From contig JAGTXK010000273.1 of the NCBI GenBank assembly GCA_019096195.1, positions 62,001-126,000 of the forward strand: a stretch of 64,000 bases of DNA. Direction: 5' to 3'. Below the pieces are notes generated by a model. It was not told where the DNA came from. It searched no databases and was given only the letters and a program-made list of their open reading frames with translations. Shown here one piece after another: positions 48,543 through 60,860 of the stretch. The first letter of the stretch is position 1; each line of letters opens with the position of its first letter. The translations under genes and the position numbers were made by a program. The DNA comes from Boletus sp. NGJ. Taxonomy: Eukaryota > Basidiomycota > Agaricomycetes > Boletales > Boletaceae.

Positions 48543-50053
48543 ATGGACGTAAATGTCAATCCTACTTGTCCTCTTTTCTCCGTGTTTGCCTTCATCAGTT
48601 TTTTCCTTGTCCTCATCCCTCTCCCGTGGCATATTCAAGCTTGGAATGTTGGCACGCGTGCCTGTATCATATGGGCGTCGGTCGCTTGCCTTTTGGAATT
48701 TATTAACTCAGTCATTTGGAGGAATAGCGCTTTGAACCTGGCCCCTGTGTGGTGTGACATCTGTATGTCTGTTTAACTATCCGTTCAGCATTCATTTTCT
48801 CATACCTTTTCAGCTTCAAAGATTCTTCTTGGTGCCAGTGTGGGAATTCCTGCCGCCGGACTCTGCATCAGCAGACGGCTGTATATCATTTCTGCCATCA
48901 AGTCGACTGTCGTGACCCGTCAGGATGTACGTCCCATTAGTATGCCTAATTGCTCGTGATAATCGTTCACGCAGAAACGTCGAGCTATGATTCTTGACTC
49001 GTGTATCGCTTTCGGAATCCCAATTATTGCCATGGCACTACGTGAGTTCTTTCATATCCTCCAGAATATTCATTTACTGATTACTGCCTTGTAGATTACG
49101 TCGTCCAGGGTAAGTGTGAACGAGAGTGATGGGGATGATGTCCATCCCTGATTTTGCAAATAGGCCATCGCTTTGACATCTTGGAAGATATTGGCTGTTA
49201 TCCTTCCATCTACGATACGCTTTTGGCTTACTTCCTCGTATTCATGCGACCCACTTTCCTAGGTTGCATCTCGTTTGTATTCTCAGGTGAGCCCGCAATG
49301 GATGACTCGCCACAACCTACTCAGCAATTGTTAGCTCTAACATTTTGCGCCTTTTACAAGCTCCGATTGGAGTTCTGTCCACAGCTCATTGAGCATGACT
49401 CGATACGTTCGCTTTGATGTTGGTCGTCTCAGAAATGCTTTGCACAATTCCAATCAGCGTATAGAGCATCTACATCGCTAACAAAGGCGTCTCGGTTCAA
49501 CCGTGGATATCTTGGGCTAACACGCATTACGACTTCTCGTATGTCGGACAAATTCCCGCCGTCGAATGGATGAGCGATCCCAATTTTCGGCTCTCAGTTG
49601 AGCTGATACGTTGGTTGTTCCCTGCTTCTGCGCTCTTGTTTTTCTTGTTGTTCGGCCCTGGCGCCGAGGCTCGCAAAAATTATTGCGCTGCCTTCTTGCG
49701 TGTCATCAAGTTCTTCGGGTACAAACCTGCATCTGAAATTCCCGTTCATATGCAACGAAAGTTTGTTTATTTTATATATCATACTTTCGCATTGCTAAGC
49801 TAGCCTCTCGCAAGGTGTAATACTTATCCTCGACAAAAAAATTTCCGTCAAATCGTTGCCTATATATGTTACTTCCACCGTTCCACACATCAAACCCACT
49901 GACTCAATCGTGTCTTCCACGGCGAGATGCTCTGACATTGACGTCGAAAAAGTAGCTGGTTATCCTTCGCCGTCTCTTCTCCACAGGACCAACAGCCATT
50001 TCCCACAGCTACGCGCACCGGAAGTGACGTTGACGAGGACGGGATTACCGTGA
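48543..50053 (+). pseudogene. STE3: STE3-type pheromone receptor R4, probably inactive
   Basis: ATG 48543 gives MDVNVNPTCPLFSVFAFISF then LVLIPLPWHIQAWNVGT, INSVIWRNSALNLAPVWCDI, and after introns ILLGASVGIPAAGLCISRR and KRRAMILDSCIAFGIPIIAM. GHRFDILEDIGCYPSIYDTL follows. Around 49380-49470 the frame breaks: FYKLRLEFCPQLIEHDS is in one frame, MTRYVRF in the next, and MLVVSEMLCTIPISV in the third, followed by TAG at 49463-49465 where relatives have Tyr. The frame then continues SIYIANKGVSVQPWISW, YDFSYVGQIPAVEW and FLLFGPGAEARKNYCAA, with a tail ending TLTRTGLP. The breaks lie one base apart, so introns cannot explain them. It is the only receptor on the plus strand. Confidence 0.75.
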
Positions 50054-50999
50054 CAAGCTCAACATATCATCGCCCTTTCGGCTTACCTAGCGTCTATCCG
50101 GTTCCGCACCACGCGCTGCGAGAAGTACGATCGTTGGACAGCGTGCACATCTCAGTGCAAGCCCAGTACTCCCGCCGTTTGATGCACTGCTCTCACTGCG
50201 TAGCCGTTCACATCCTTTTTCTTTTTCTTCCTTCTCTTTTTTCCGCATACTGTGCGCAGAGATCGCACACGTCGCGACGAATTAAAAGTAAACTTTCACT
50301 CCAGTGTATTCCTCACCTTGATCAGTCCTTCGATTCAGGCGCACTCATTCATTAATGTTTTGGTGACCCTACCATAGCAACATAGCAACGCACATGCATA
50401 ATACCCTTCGATTCATCGTACAAACACCCTTATGCCTCTGCGATGATGCAAATGATATCTTGTCTACTGGAGAAGGGCGTGAGGCAAGGTTGCCCCATTG
50501 AAACGTTGACATGGGAGAAGACGAGGCTATGACCCTTTGTAGAGGTGATTCGAGGCATGCGGGTCGAGATCAGATGTGCAAGGGTGAATAAACGCGCTCC
50601 GCAGCGCCATTCTTGAATGCGAGAGAGGACAAGAGTGATCTACACGAGTTAGAGGGCGATTGAACGGACTGTCTCAAAGTGGGCGGTCTCCCAGAAAGAG
50701 ATTCAGACGCTGTACTATTGCAGGTGTTTGATTTTCCTCTGCGCACGGCCGCAGTGTACCCTATCCGTGAGTCCATCTCTTCGTCACGCTGCAACCACCC
50801 GACGGTTGATGGACGCGTCGCTTCTTGGCCGTCTTGGTTTGTATTGACAGATTATCCCTTTCTTCCGACCCACGCTCACTCTGCCTCGCCCGTTCGTTTC
50901 ACATTCCCAGTCCAAACTTCGAAGCACATGCTATCCTCGTGACAGCTCACCGTTTGTATCAGTACCCAGCTGCCTTAAAAACGATTCCACCAGACTACA
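50054..50999. other. Intergenic region between R4 and the PAK-like gene
   Basis: No supported gene. Short frames lack motifs, and no pheromone-type CaaX end was found. The last 200 bp should contain the kinase promoter. Confidence 0.4.
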
Positions 51000-53900
51000 A
51001 TGCCATACCTCAACCCTCCCCAAAGCGGCGCTAAACCGTCCTCTCGTTTCTCAACCCTCAATGTCTTCAAGCTCAAACCTGGTTCTGCGTCCGGTTCGCT
51101 CGGTGTGTCCCTGATCTATTTTCTTCCTGAACCGCGGATGCGATCGCCTCTCTCTGCAGACGCCGTACCACCACCGCCCCCCAAGGATTCAACCTATGCC
51201 TCCTCCTTAAACCCCCGTCCCTCAACATTCTACAACAAGTCTCTCTTCAGCCGTTCGGCCGCGTCACTCTCCACGTCTCTCAGCCCAGAGTCAAACTCAG
51301 GACCCGCCACCCCTTCTACACCCTATCCTTCCATGCCAAGTGCCTACTTTGAGTTTGGAAAACCTCCAAACAGCGCTCTTGGAAGTGCCAACGGAAGGGC
51401 CACAGCAGCTTCGCCTGTCCCTTCTGCATCTGGGGGTTCCCTTAGGTCCTTCGGTCGGGGTGGAGCGGATTACCTGCCCAGTCCTTCCGTGGATGGAAGC
51501 ACAGACTCGAGTGGCTCATGTCCAAACGCCAGCTCCAATCCCAATCTTGGCGTGTACATTTTAAATGATGCTAATTCAAGCTCCTACACTTTAGGCCAGG
51601 CGACCACCGCGACCACCGCTAGCGTGAAACCCAAAAAGGGCGTCTTTAAGCTTGCCAACCTCGCAAGGAGGAACAGATCGAGGAAGGATCTCTCAGATAC
51701 CGCCAGCGCGTCCGGGAGTGTCAGTAGGAGTGCGAGTGTCAGTAAATACGAGGATACACCAGGGAAAGCAGAGGGGGATGAGGGAATAACAACACCTTGG
51801 AATTTCCAGGTGAGCATGTCCTCCGGTTGCAATAATCGCCGTGTCTTACCTTGTGTATCGCTTAGCACCACATACATGTTGACGAGGGGTGAGTCAACAC
51901 TTCGTTTTCGCGCATATATGCACCTTATAAGCAATCTACCTACCGATATTGACTCGGTGTTCGCGCTCAAACAGATATATCGGTCTCCCACCGTCCTGGT
52001 CCGCTGCCCTATCACAAGTAGGGTTCGATGAGGATGAGATCGCAGCGATTCATGCCCGCCGCCGAGCAGCTGCTGCTCCAATCGCCAAACCAGCCTACTC
52101 ATATACCACTTACTCTACCGAACGGCCCAAATCCCCTCACGCATTAACCGTGACGCCTCCCACCTCATCGTCGACTACCCTGTTAGGGCCCGTACCACGC
52201 TCAACGAGTTTACGAAGCGGACGACAGGCCCTCGGGCTTCATCCACTTTCAATATATTCCGTCGCAACCAGCACTAGTGGTGGGCCTCCTAGAGCGAGTT
52301 TGGCGCCTTCGCCAAGGGCACCGTCCTTTTCAATGAAGTCGTTTGTGAGTGATGTCAAGAATTCACTAACAAGTGATTCGGCAAGCACGAAAGGTGTCAG
52401 TGGCTCAACAAGGGGCGAGGAATCGGAACAGTTTGTGTTTGTGGATGGGGACGGCCCAGTCGAGAGTGGGGACCAAGGAATGGGGGATGAAACATTCATC
52501 GAGCTGCATCCTTTCGATACGTCAAGTGTTTCTTCGCACCAGACTCATTCTTCAAGGATACAACAGGTGATTATCCTCGTCCCTTTGACTATGGTTTCAA
52601 ATCTCAATCAACCGCAATATTGACTTCTCTCTTTTAGGGACAAGAGACACCACGAACACCCGCATTTCCACAGATACAGGTACAGCGTGCCCAATCTGAT
52701 GCTGGACATGTCCCATTTCCTTCCTCGGCCTCCCGTGCACCATCTCCGCTCGCCCATTCCGCCTCTCTCCCCATACCTACCCCCGCGCGTGGACACACCC
52801 ATTCTAGTCATTCCGCCTCTTCGTCACCTCACTCCCTTGCCGGTGCAAGTCTACGGCCAGCACCGACGTCAGCATCACCGCGGACGCCACCAAGGAGGGT
52901 ATACCATGTCGCGAACGCGTCATCAGATTCTGATGATGGAGAGAACTATAGCGAACCTCCCCCTGCCTATGTTTCGCCTAAGAAGGGAGAATGGGCACCG
53001 CGGAAAGAGAAAGAAGGGTTTGGGGTTTTTGGCGGTCCACCTCCACCTACCAGACCTATCCCCTCCGTTCCCACGGGAGAGCCTTCTGGCGTTAACAATT
53101 ACGACAGTAGAGAAGAGGATCAAGCAGTATTCATACCCGGAAACAGTGACGACACAAAGGCCCCCACCGACGGCATCCCCGGGACAGCCGACGAAGTTAT
53201 GGATATCTCATCCTATTACATTGACCATGGAGAAGACGCGGAGATGGATCCAACACAGCAAGCGAGGCTGTTATCTCCGACACCGCCGTTAGTGATCGAC
53301 AAGAGGATGATCAAGTTGGCAACGCTCCCACCCCGGATATCTTTCCACCAGGATAGTCTGGAGGATTGGTCCGAGTCGTTGTTTAGTGTGATTGGTGGTA
53401 AAGGGAAGAGGTCGAGCGTTCTGGGGTCAAACCATGGGGATACCGCGAGTGTGAAGAAGGAGAGGAGGTCAACCATCCGGCCAATGTCACCAATGACCAG
53501 CGGCAGTGGGAGTGCTTCAACGATGGCGCCAAGTCTACCGGGTATCTCCACTGGAGCGAACGTTACGCTTGGACCCCATGCCAGAGGAACGATAGTTGAG
53601 GAAAGTGACGAACAAGAACAAGCAAAGGAGACTGGTGGAGGAGAGCAGGTCGTAGACGTTGACACAACGACAACAGTGGAGGAGGAAGTGAAAGACCCGC
53701 CGACTCCACTCCTTGATGTTTCCTCCGTCTCACCCCTTGGTAAAGACCTTGATCCACCTGCGTCGACGTCTTCCTTGCCATCGGAGTCGCTACGCAGAGC
53801 TAGTATTGACAGCCTTCCGCCTCCCCCTCCGCCGAAGTCGAAGCCGAAGCCGAAGCCGAAGCCTACTCCCCTCGCACTTTCTCCTGCAAATACCCTCGCA

Positions 53901-56318
53901 CCTCCCAGAACAAACATTATAACAGGTATATCTGGAAAGTCTCCCGTCAACTCACTTTTTGGCGCAAAACCACAACCACTACCGATCCCTATTCCTCCAT
54001 CACAGATCCGCGCGCAACTCCGCCCGGCGCCACCGAAGTCTCCTCACCCACCACCTACGTTACCACTGCCACCCCTGAGACGAACACCATCTCCTAACAT
54101 TCAGTCACAATTACCCCCAGTTATTTGTCCTCAAAAGGCCCTCAAGCACGACTTTAGTGCATCACACGCATTGCCATCGGATTCTCGCCCCAACTCGTCC
54201 CAGACCCTTCATCCTGTCCGTGCTTTCCCGGGTGACCGCGATTCAGATTTGTCGACAATTACTGTGACGCCTGCGACGATAGCGACAGCAAAGACCGAGG
54301 TTGTTCGGACAGCAATTGCAAGTGTCATCGATTCCGATGCTGTTTCGTTAACTCCAAGGCGGGAAAGTGTTGTTTCTACCGCAGACACTGAGTCCCGGAC
54401 TTTGCCGGACAACGAACCAGAAACAAGAGGGGAGTCACCACGTACACAAGAACACAGAGAAGCGCCTGACGATCCCATGGTTCCTGAAACTTCCTCAGTG
54501 TCACTCTTGCACGATGGCCCGCAGTCAAAGTGGCCAGCGCCTCCACCGCCACCTGTTGAGATGGAGATGGATTTGACGCCTCGCCGTGTGTCGAGGTTTA
54601 GAACGACTTCCCTCGGGCGTGTCACTCAATTACAGGCAATGGGTAGCACAGTGGCGTCGCCCATTGGTTCTCACTTCTCGCATGGGAGCTCAGACACGAC
54701 GTCCAGCTCGACGAGCGAGAGCGTGCCGTTGACGACACCAAAGGGAGTGAATGGGGCTTCGCCTTCCACAGCGCCAAAGCCAAAGGGCGGCTTGGCCGCA
54801 GAGGCGAGGATGCTGACCTCAACGACGGATACCTTTGGCGGTGTCGACGTCGAGAGTGAGAGCGGAGAAGAAAACGAAGCATGTTTGCAACCTTCAGAGA
54901 CACCCCCGTTGGGATCGCACGCATCGATACCGCATTCTACGCACCCGCTTCTAGCACAACTGCAGCCCTACATCACACCTCGCAACCCGACGACCTGTTT
55001 CACGAACCTTGTAGAGATTGCCGAGGGCGAGAGTGGTTCCGTATTCGCTGCCTGTGTCGTTTCCCCTTTTGCAGATATTCAATCGCACGAAGGACAGCAA
55101 GAAAGCACCGAGAGGCCCATACCACCTGACACATCAGACGTGGCTATCAAACGGATACCACTCCCACCCCTTGCATCTTCGCCCTCTTTGTCAGATAACT
55201 CGCCACTGTCAAATAAGCTGGTTTCGGTGTTACACGAACTCTGCGTGCTCAAGAATTTGGACCACGAGCACTTACTCCTGCTTGATGCCGTCTATGTCGG
55301 TTCAAATTCGGGTGGAGAGGAAGATGATGAGTCTGCAAGCACAGTAGATACCTCGCTTTGGATACGGATGGAACTGATGGAGCGATCGCTCGCGGACGTG
55401 ATCGGTTTGGTTGCAGAGGGCCTCGCTCTGCAAGAGAGACTAGTCGGAAGATTTGCTAGTGACGTGGGTGTTTCTTGACAATGTCTACTGAAGTACTGAC
55501 GAGTCCTCGTGTGCGTCGTCGAATAGATCCTGCATGGTCTGGATTATCTCCAGAGACAACACATCGCGCACCGAGACGTCAGGAGCGATAACCTGTTGGT
55601 GAATGCGACTGGTGTCGTGAAACTTGGTGGGTGACTTGAACGTTGTGATGACTTAGTGGGTTAGTGCTGACCACGTATTACTGTACCCGTGTAGCGGACT
55701 TTTCAAACGCTATTCGCGTCGATCGAAACGCATCCACTGTGAGCGGGGCAGTGGGGGTCATTTACTGGCAGGTGAGTGAAATGCGAGAAACATTGAATTC
55801 ATGGTTTGACTCTTGGGGTACAGGCACCTGAGATGAGAGCGTAAGTATCCTTGGTTATTTCATCGACCATCCTTTCTGATCATCACCTTCTAGTGGTCCC
55901 TACGATGCGCTGAAAGTCGACAGCTGGTCTCTCGGGGCAACTGTCTGGGAACTCGCAGAGACTGTTCCTCCGTTCTCTATGCCTGCTTCGCCATCAACTC
56001 AAGTGTCGTTTGCTATTCAAACTGCACGGCATGTTGGATCGCAGTGGCCTCCCCTGACACACCCTGAACATTATTCGCGCGCGTTCCACGAGTTTTTGAG
56101 ACTTTGTGGGAGGGAATCGGCGGGGAGGCCTGGGCCTGTGGAACTATTGAACGTTGGTTTCATTTTATACTGGGGAGCTCTCTATAGAAAAACTGATTCA
56201 CCTCTCGCAGACGCCATTCATCCGCAATGCTTGTGGGCGTGCTGTTATATTACAGCTCCTCTCGCAGTGTCGTGCAATCGAAGAAGCCATGGCGGCCAAG
56301 GAGGCATTTACTGGTTAA
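51000..56318 (+). CDS. PAK/STE20-like protein kinase with p21-binding motif and atypical DFG
   Basis: ATG 51000. A Ser/Pro-rich N-terminus leads to a CRIB/PBD-like motif split by two introns: TPWNFQ / HHIHVDEG / IGLPPSWSAALSQVGFDEDE then IAAIHARRR, the Rho-GTPase binding region of fungal PAK kinases. A ~1000-residue disordered linker follows, with a KPKPKPKP run from (CCGAAG)n near 53840. The kinase domain is at the C-terminus: glycine loop IAEGESGSVFAA, lysine VAIKRIPLP, C-helix ELCVLKNLDHEHLLLLDAVY, catalytic loop HIAHRDVRSDNLLVN. The DFG motif reads ADFSNAI (Gly to Ser), then VIYWQ/APEMRA and DSWSLGATVWELAETVPPF. It ends EEAMAAKEAFTG at 56318. No PH domain is seen. PAK kinases act downstream of pheromone receptors; linkage here fits that role but does not prove it. 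Confidence 0.82.
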
Positions 56319-57640
56319 TGACAACAGGGCCAGCCTCATTCGTTCTGTTTTTGCATGCGTAGCCGCCTAACGGTTCACGAGCGTTTAGAGAACGCTTTTT
56401 TTTGGGTGGTTTCCCTTCAGCATCGTGGACCGATTTGATTTGTTTATCTCACTTTGATCCGCTACGTCATCTTACGATTGTCCCTTTTTTTCTTTTTTTT
56501 TTTTATCATCGGTATCTTTTGATTATCTCGTGTGTTTGCTTGTTCAATCGATTGTTATACCCTCATTCGCATGCGTGACGCCCAGATATCGGGAAGACGA
56601 AAAATTGGCGTGAGAGTCATGTGAATGGACAACCGGGCAGTTGTGTGAAACTTCGGGGCATTGAGAATGTGGCGCAAGACCTTTGGGACAAAGCGTCAGA
56701 AACTAACCGGCTGGCAACCTTTCCGCCCAATTATAGATTCGAGGGATGTCAAAAACGATGCTGCGAGGCAAGGATCGCCGTGCACCGTTGGGTGCTGGTG
56801 GAGTTGAGGTCTTTGGGCCCTGCGTCACTCGTGTTATGATGGCTGACGTCGCGAGTACGTTCAAGTTGGGAGGGAATCAACATCTAAAAAGTTGGGACTA
56901 GCTAAGCGAGCCAAATCCCAGCCTTTGAGGTGACCATAAACAGTTAGTCCTGTGCTTGCGACCAATCAAAGTTCTCAGATAGGACTACAAGAGAAATCGT
57001 CAAGCGATAACGTTACTCGACAGCTTCTCAGATGCGGCCGGCCCGACCAACTTGAAGTCCAAGACTTTGGTAATATTCACCACATGCGCAGCAGCATGCG
57101 CTTATAGGGGCCGTGAGATTGGCGCGCTTTATATCCGGCGGGAGAATCCTGGAAGGCTAGTTCTTCAACACCACAACTCTGCGTTCTTATGACTGGAAAA
57201 AAAGATAACCATTCAAGAAGGGCCTCGTCCATTGTGGGTTGGTGCAAGGTGAGACGGGTTCCCTCCTGAGTGCTGCTGTGCCAACTCGGGAGTACTGAGT
57301 GGTTTACGCGATTTGAACGACCCGAATCATTCTATCAGATATAGATGAAATTAAATTCTTGGCCTTGATAACCTTGGTGGAGCCTTACTCTCGAGGTCGA
57401 AAAACGGAGTCATGCTCTTCTCCGTGATCATATACATGCAGCACGCTCGACACTACCGGATCAACTCCGAGCCGGATGGCAGCTCACTTTCCCGGGTCGT
57501 TTATGTTGATCCTCAATATCCGTGCTCTTGCCGACACTTTCCAGGCGCCGCCCGACTGCCATGCATGACGCTGTCTTTTCTGTTTTAAGAACGTGCCCAG
57601 GTTTTTTGCCTCTGAAAAGGTTTTAGTTCTTTGCTGGTCG
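56319..57640. other. Intergenic region
   Basis: A T-rich tract near 56488-56506 follows the kinase gene. The rest has only unsupported short frames such as 56621-56839. No repeat or RNA gene recognised. Confidence 0.45.
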
Positions 57641-57681
57641 CTACTTGTTCGAGCCGACGTCTTTCATCCCGAGTATGATGA

Positions 57682-58083
57682 TTGCGAGCCTTGGAACACG
57701 GTCGCTTTTGGATTGCTCTAGATTTTGGATTTTTCCTTGGCTTCTACCTGATTCTGTATGGCTGCCAGGACTGTCCGCGGATAGTGGCCCATGCCTCGGA
57801 AGACAACTACATCTTGTTCGTTCTTGCCCAGCACACACATGTGCAGGGTGTTATCGACGCCACAAACCTTTTACGGTGAGGTAATAATATCTATTTGCGA
57901 GGTAATCAATTCACAACATGCAGGTTCGGGGAGTGGAGCCACGCCAAAGTCGTATGCCAAGGAAGTCATCACCCGGAGGTTAAACGTATAGAGCAACCGT
58001 TCTTCGCGGATCGGGACGCCAAGAACTGCAGGCCAGGCGAGGCGGCCGCTGCTATGCTTCTGACACTAAATGAAACATTTTAA
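57682..58083 (+). CDS. Possible two-exon remnant of an unknown small protein
   Basis: An open stretch reads FGFFLGFYLILYGCQDCPRI then DNYILFVLAQHTHVQGVIDA and NLLR. A 47 bp intron (GTGAGG...CATGCAG) joins it in frame to FGEWSHAKVVCQGSHHPEVK and EAAAAMLLTLNETF-stop. The good splice join argues for a real exon pair. However, no in-frame ATG precedes it before a stop near 57680, so the 5' end is missing or the gene is dead. Function unknown. Confidence 0.35.
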
Positions 58084-58336
58084 TCGACAAAGTCGGTAAG
58101 CCACGCTCATGTATCCACTTGGCATTGTCTAATCACAAGCATTGCAGCGCGTCCGCAGTAAAAGACCAAGGAAACCAATGGAGTCTCCGCAGCGGTCCAG
58201 AGAATATAAAAGGTGATGGTGAATACGAGCGATTCACTCCACCTAGTGTTTGCTACTCACGTATACCCTGGCTTCGGTTTTCGGTCGTCGTCAAACATTT
58301 TCTCCTTGTATTTTTGGCGTCAGCTTAGAGATTTCC

Positions 58337-60860
58337 ATGACTAAAGTCACCCATCAAGACAGGATCTCCGTGTACCGAGCTTTGAGTGGTGCAGACAGCA
58401 CTACCACCATGCCTGGTTCTATGATCATCAACTCGGCGCGTCCTCCCAACGTTGGCTCAGCTACGTCGAGAGAGGATGACACAGATTCCTTGGCAACGGT
58501 CCGCTCATCAGGTCACATACGCTGCGTCGAATCAGATGGCTTTGATAAGCTGGCCTCATCGCAGCCCATCTCTACAGTCACGACTCAGACGGCCGACAAT
58601 CCAAAGAAATCGATCGACGAGAGTCCGCTACAGCTCACAGATCAGACGAACCTTCTCCCGTTCAGAAGAATTCTCCCCGTGTTCGCGGGTCTTGCTCTGT
58701 GCGCCGCTATTTCTGCGCTTGACTCCGTCATTATAGCAACCGCTATGCCCACTATATCCACCTCGTTCAATGCCGGATCTGTTGCATCATGGGTGCCATC
58801 TGCCTACATGCTCACCTCAACGAGCTTCCAACCGCTGTACGGTCGATTCAGTGACATTTTTGGCCGCAAATCAGCACTTTGCGTAGCCATGGCAGTGTAC
58901 ATGGCCGGAAGCTTGGCTTCAGGTTTCTCGACATCTATTATTCAGTTGATCATCTTTCGCGGTTTCGCTGGTGTGGGGGGTGGCGCTCTTCAGAGCATGG
59001 CACAGATTGTCGTCTCTGATATTGTCAGCCTTCGAGATAGGTATGTTCTTTTCACTTCCGCGTGGTTTCTGTGTCATAAATTAAACTTTCTCAGAGGTAA
59101 ATATCAGGGTATCATTGCCGGAGCTATCGCTCTCGGCTATGCTATAGGACCTCCCGTTGGTGGTGCTCTGGCTCAAAAAGTGTCTTGGAGAGTATGTTGT
59201 TTTATTAATTAATTTTATTTTTGATATACATTTATTTATTATAGTGGTGTTTCTGGGTCAATCTTCCCGTCTCGTTGTTTGCCATCTGTGTTGTTATCTT
59301 CATACTTCCACTCAAGCAAGTAGAAGGCAATGTGAAGAAGTAGGTCTCAAAAGTCTTCACCTTTCGTCGACCCTCTTACACCATGCAGGAAACTCTTGGC
59401 AGTAGATTATCTTGGGGCCATCTTGACGCTCGTTGGATCTGTTCTCGTTCTTTTGCCACTCATTTGGGTACGTGATTGCAGATCGTCTGATCCAATCGTC
59501 GTTAACGTAGCACCGCCAGGGTGGTGTCACGTTCCCTTGGAATTCACCCATTGTGATTGGGTCGCTGTGTTCAGGAGTCCTTGTCATTTCCTTATTTTGC
59601 CTTTGGGAATGGAAAGGCGCGCGTTTGCCGATTGTTCCCAGTAAGTGATCTGTCCTGTCAATTGATGAGGCTCGACTAATCAACGAACCGCATGGCCAGT
59701 GTACATCTTTAAACACATTACGGTAACAGGTGTATACATCACCATGTTTATCAAGTATGGTTGTTTTGTATTGTAACTGCCGATCCCTTGTTCTGATGGC
59801 ACCATCGCAGTGGCTTTGTGTTTTTCTCTTCACTGTACTACCTGCCGCAGTTTTTCCAAGTTGCACTGGGATACTCTCCAATCCGGTCAGGAGTGTTCTT
59901 ACTTCCGGTGCTCGTTAGCCAATCGTTTGCAAGTTGGACCACGGTATGCATCTTTTGTGTAGCATTGGCGCTAATTCACATCCGCGTTAAAAGGGCTTGA
60001 TCGTGAGTAAGACGGGGAGATATCGGGTGTGTGATGCACCGATGTGTCCTCCTTACATGACTAATGCGGTCATCTTCGATTCCCCTAGACAAGCATCTAT
60101 GTTGGATTCAGCGCATGGGCCGTGGGATGTGGTTGTTTGTCTACAGTCACGGCATCCACAACTAAAGCGCTCCTCGTGGTTTATATGTTGCTCTCGGGCA
60201 TGGGTGCTGGACAAGTAAGAGTTCTCTTGGGATAGGATTGTCATAAACTCATACGTTCCCTCAGACTCTGCAAACAACTACCGTCGCAGCTCAGGCGAGC
60301 GTTCCTAGACGGGACATGTCTGTAGTGACGGCCGTCAGAAACGTAAGTCGGCTTTCCAACGTGATCAACTATTCGCTGAGGACTACAATCAGTTCATTAG
60401 GCTGTTGGGAGGAACATTGGCTCTGGCAGTCGGATCCACGCTGATGTTGGTCATCTTTCTCCTTCAAACCTTTTCGGTGAAACTAATCTTTGTTTTGTTT
60501 CTCGCCAGTAACAATTCCCTTCGAACCGACCTTTCTTCCTTCTCGCTTTCCTCATCCGCGATTACTGCCATCATCAATGACCCTGCTATTCTTGGACCGA
60601 GCTCGCTAACATCGGAGCTTGCACCACTGGGACTGACGCCTTCGATGGCCAGCTTTGTGCTTTCACATGGGTACACGACAGGCTTCAAGCTGGTGTTCAT
60701 TCTCAATGCGTGTCTGGCTGCTGTTGCAGCGGTCGCTAGCTTTTTCATGATCAAACATCAAGAGCTGACGAGGGGCGACGAGGATAAACTCAGATCAGAG
60801 GCGCTAGCGGCGCTTCGTGATTGTGGCGAAGGGCACAATGATAGTGCCGAAAAGGTATAA
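58337..60860 (+). CDS. MFS multidrug-type transporter (DHA2-like, 14 TM)
   Basis: A proton-coupled plasma- or vacuolar-membrane exporter by family. ATG 58337 (MTKVTHQDRISVYRALSGAD) starts a ~110-residue cytosolic N-terminus. TM1 begins RRILPVFAGLALCAAISALD then SVIIATAMPTISTSF; WVPSAYMLTSTSFQPLYGRF is followed by motif A (GRFSDIFGRKSA). FRGFAGVGGGALQSMAQIVV and ALGYAIGPPVGGALAQKVSW (motif C region) identify a drug:H+ antiporter. About nine short introns split the remainder: WCFWVNLPVSLFAICVVIFI, DYLGAILTLVGSVLVLLPLI, GFVFFSSLYYLPQFFQVALG, YSPIRSGVFLLPVLVSQS and LLSGMGAGQTLQTTTVAAQA. The C-terminus ends NDSAEKV. Substrate unknown; no cluster context suggests one. Confidence 0.87.
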
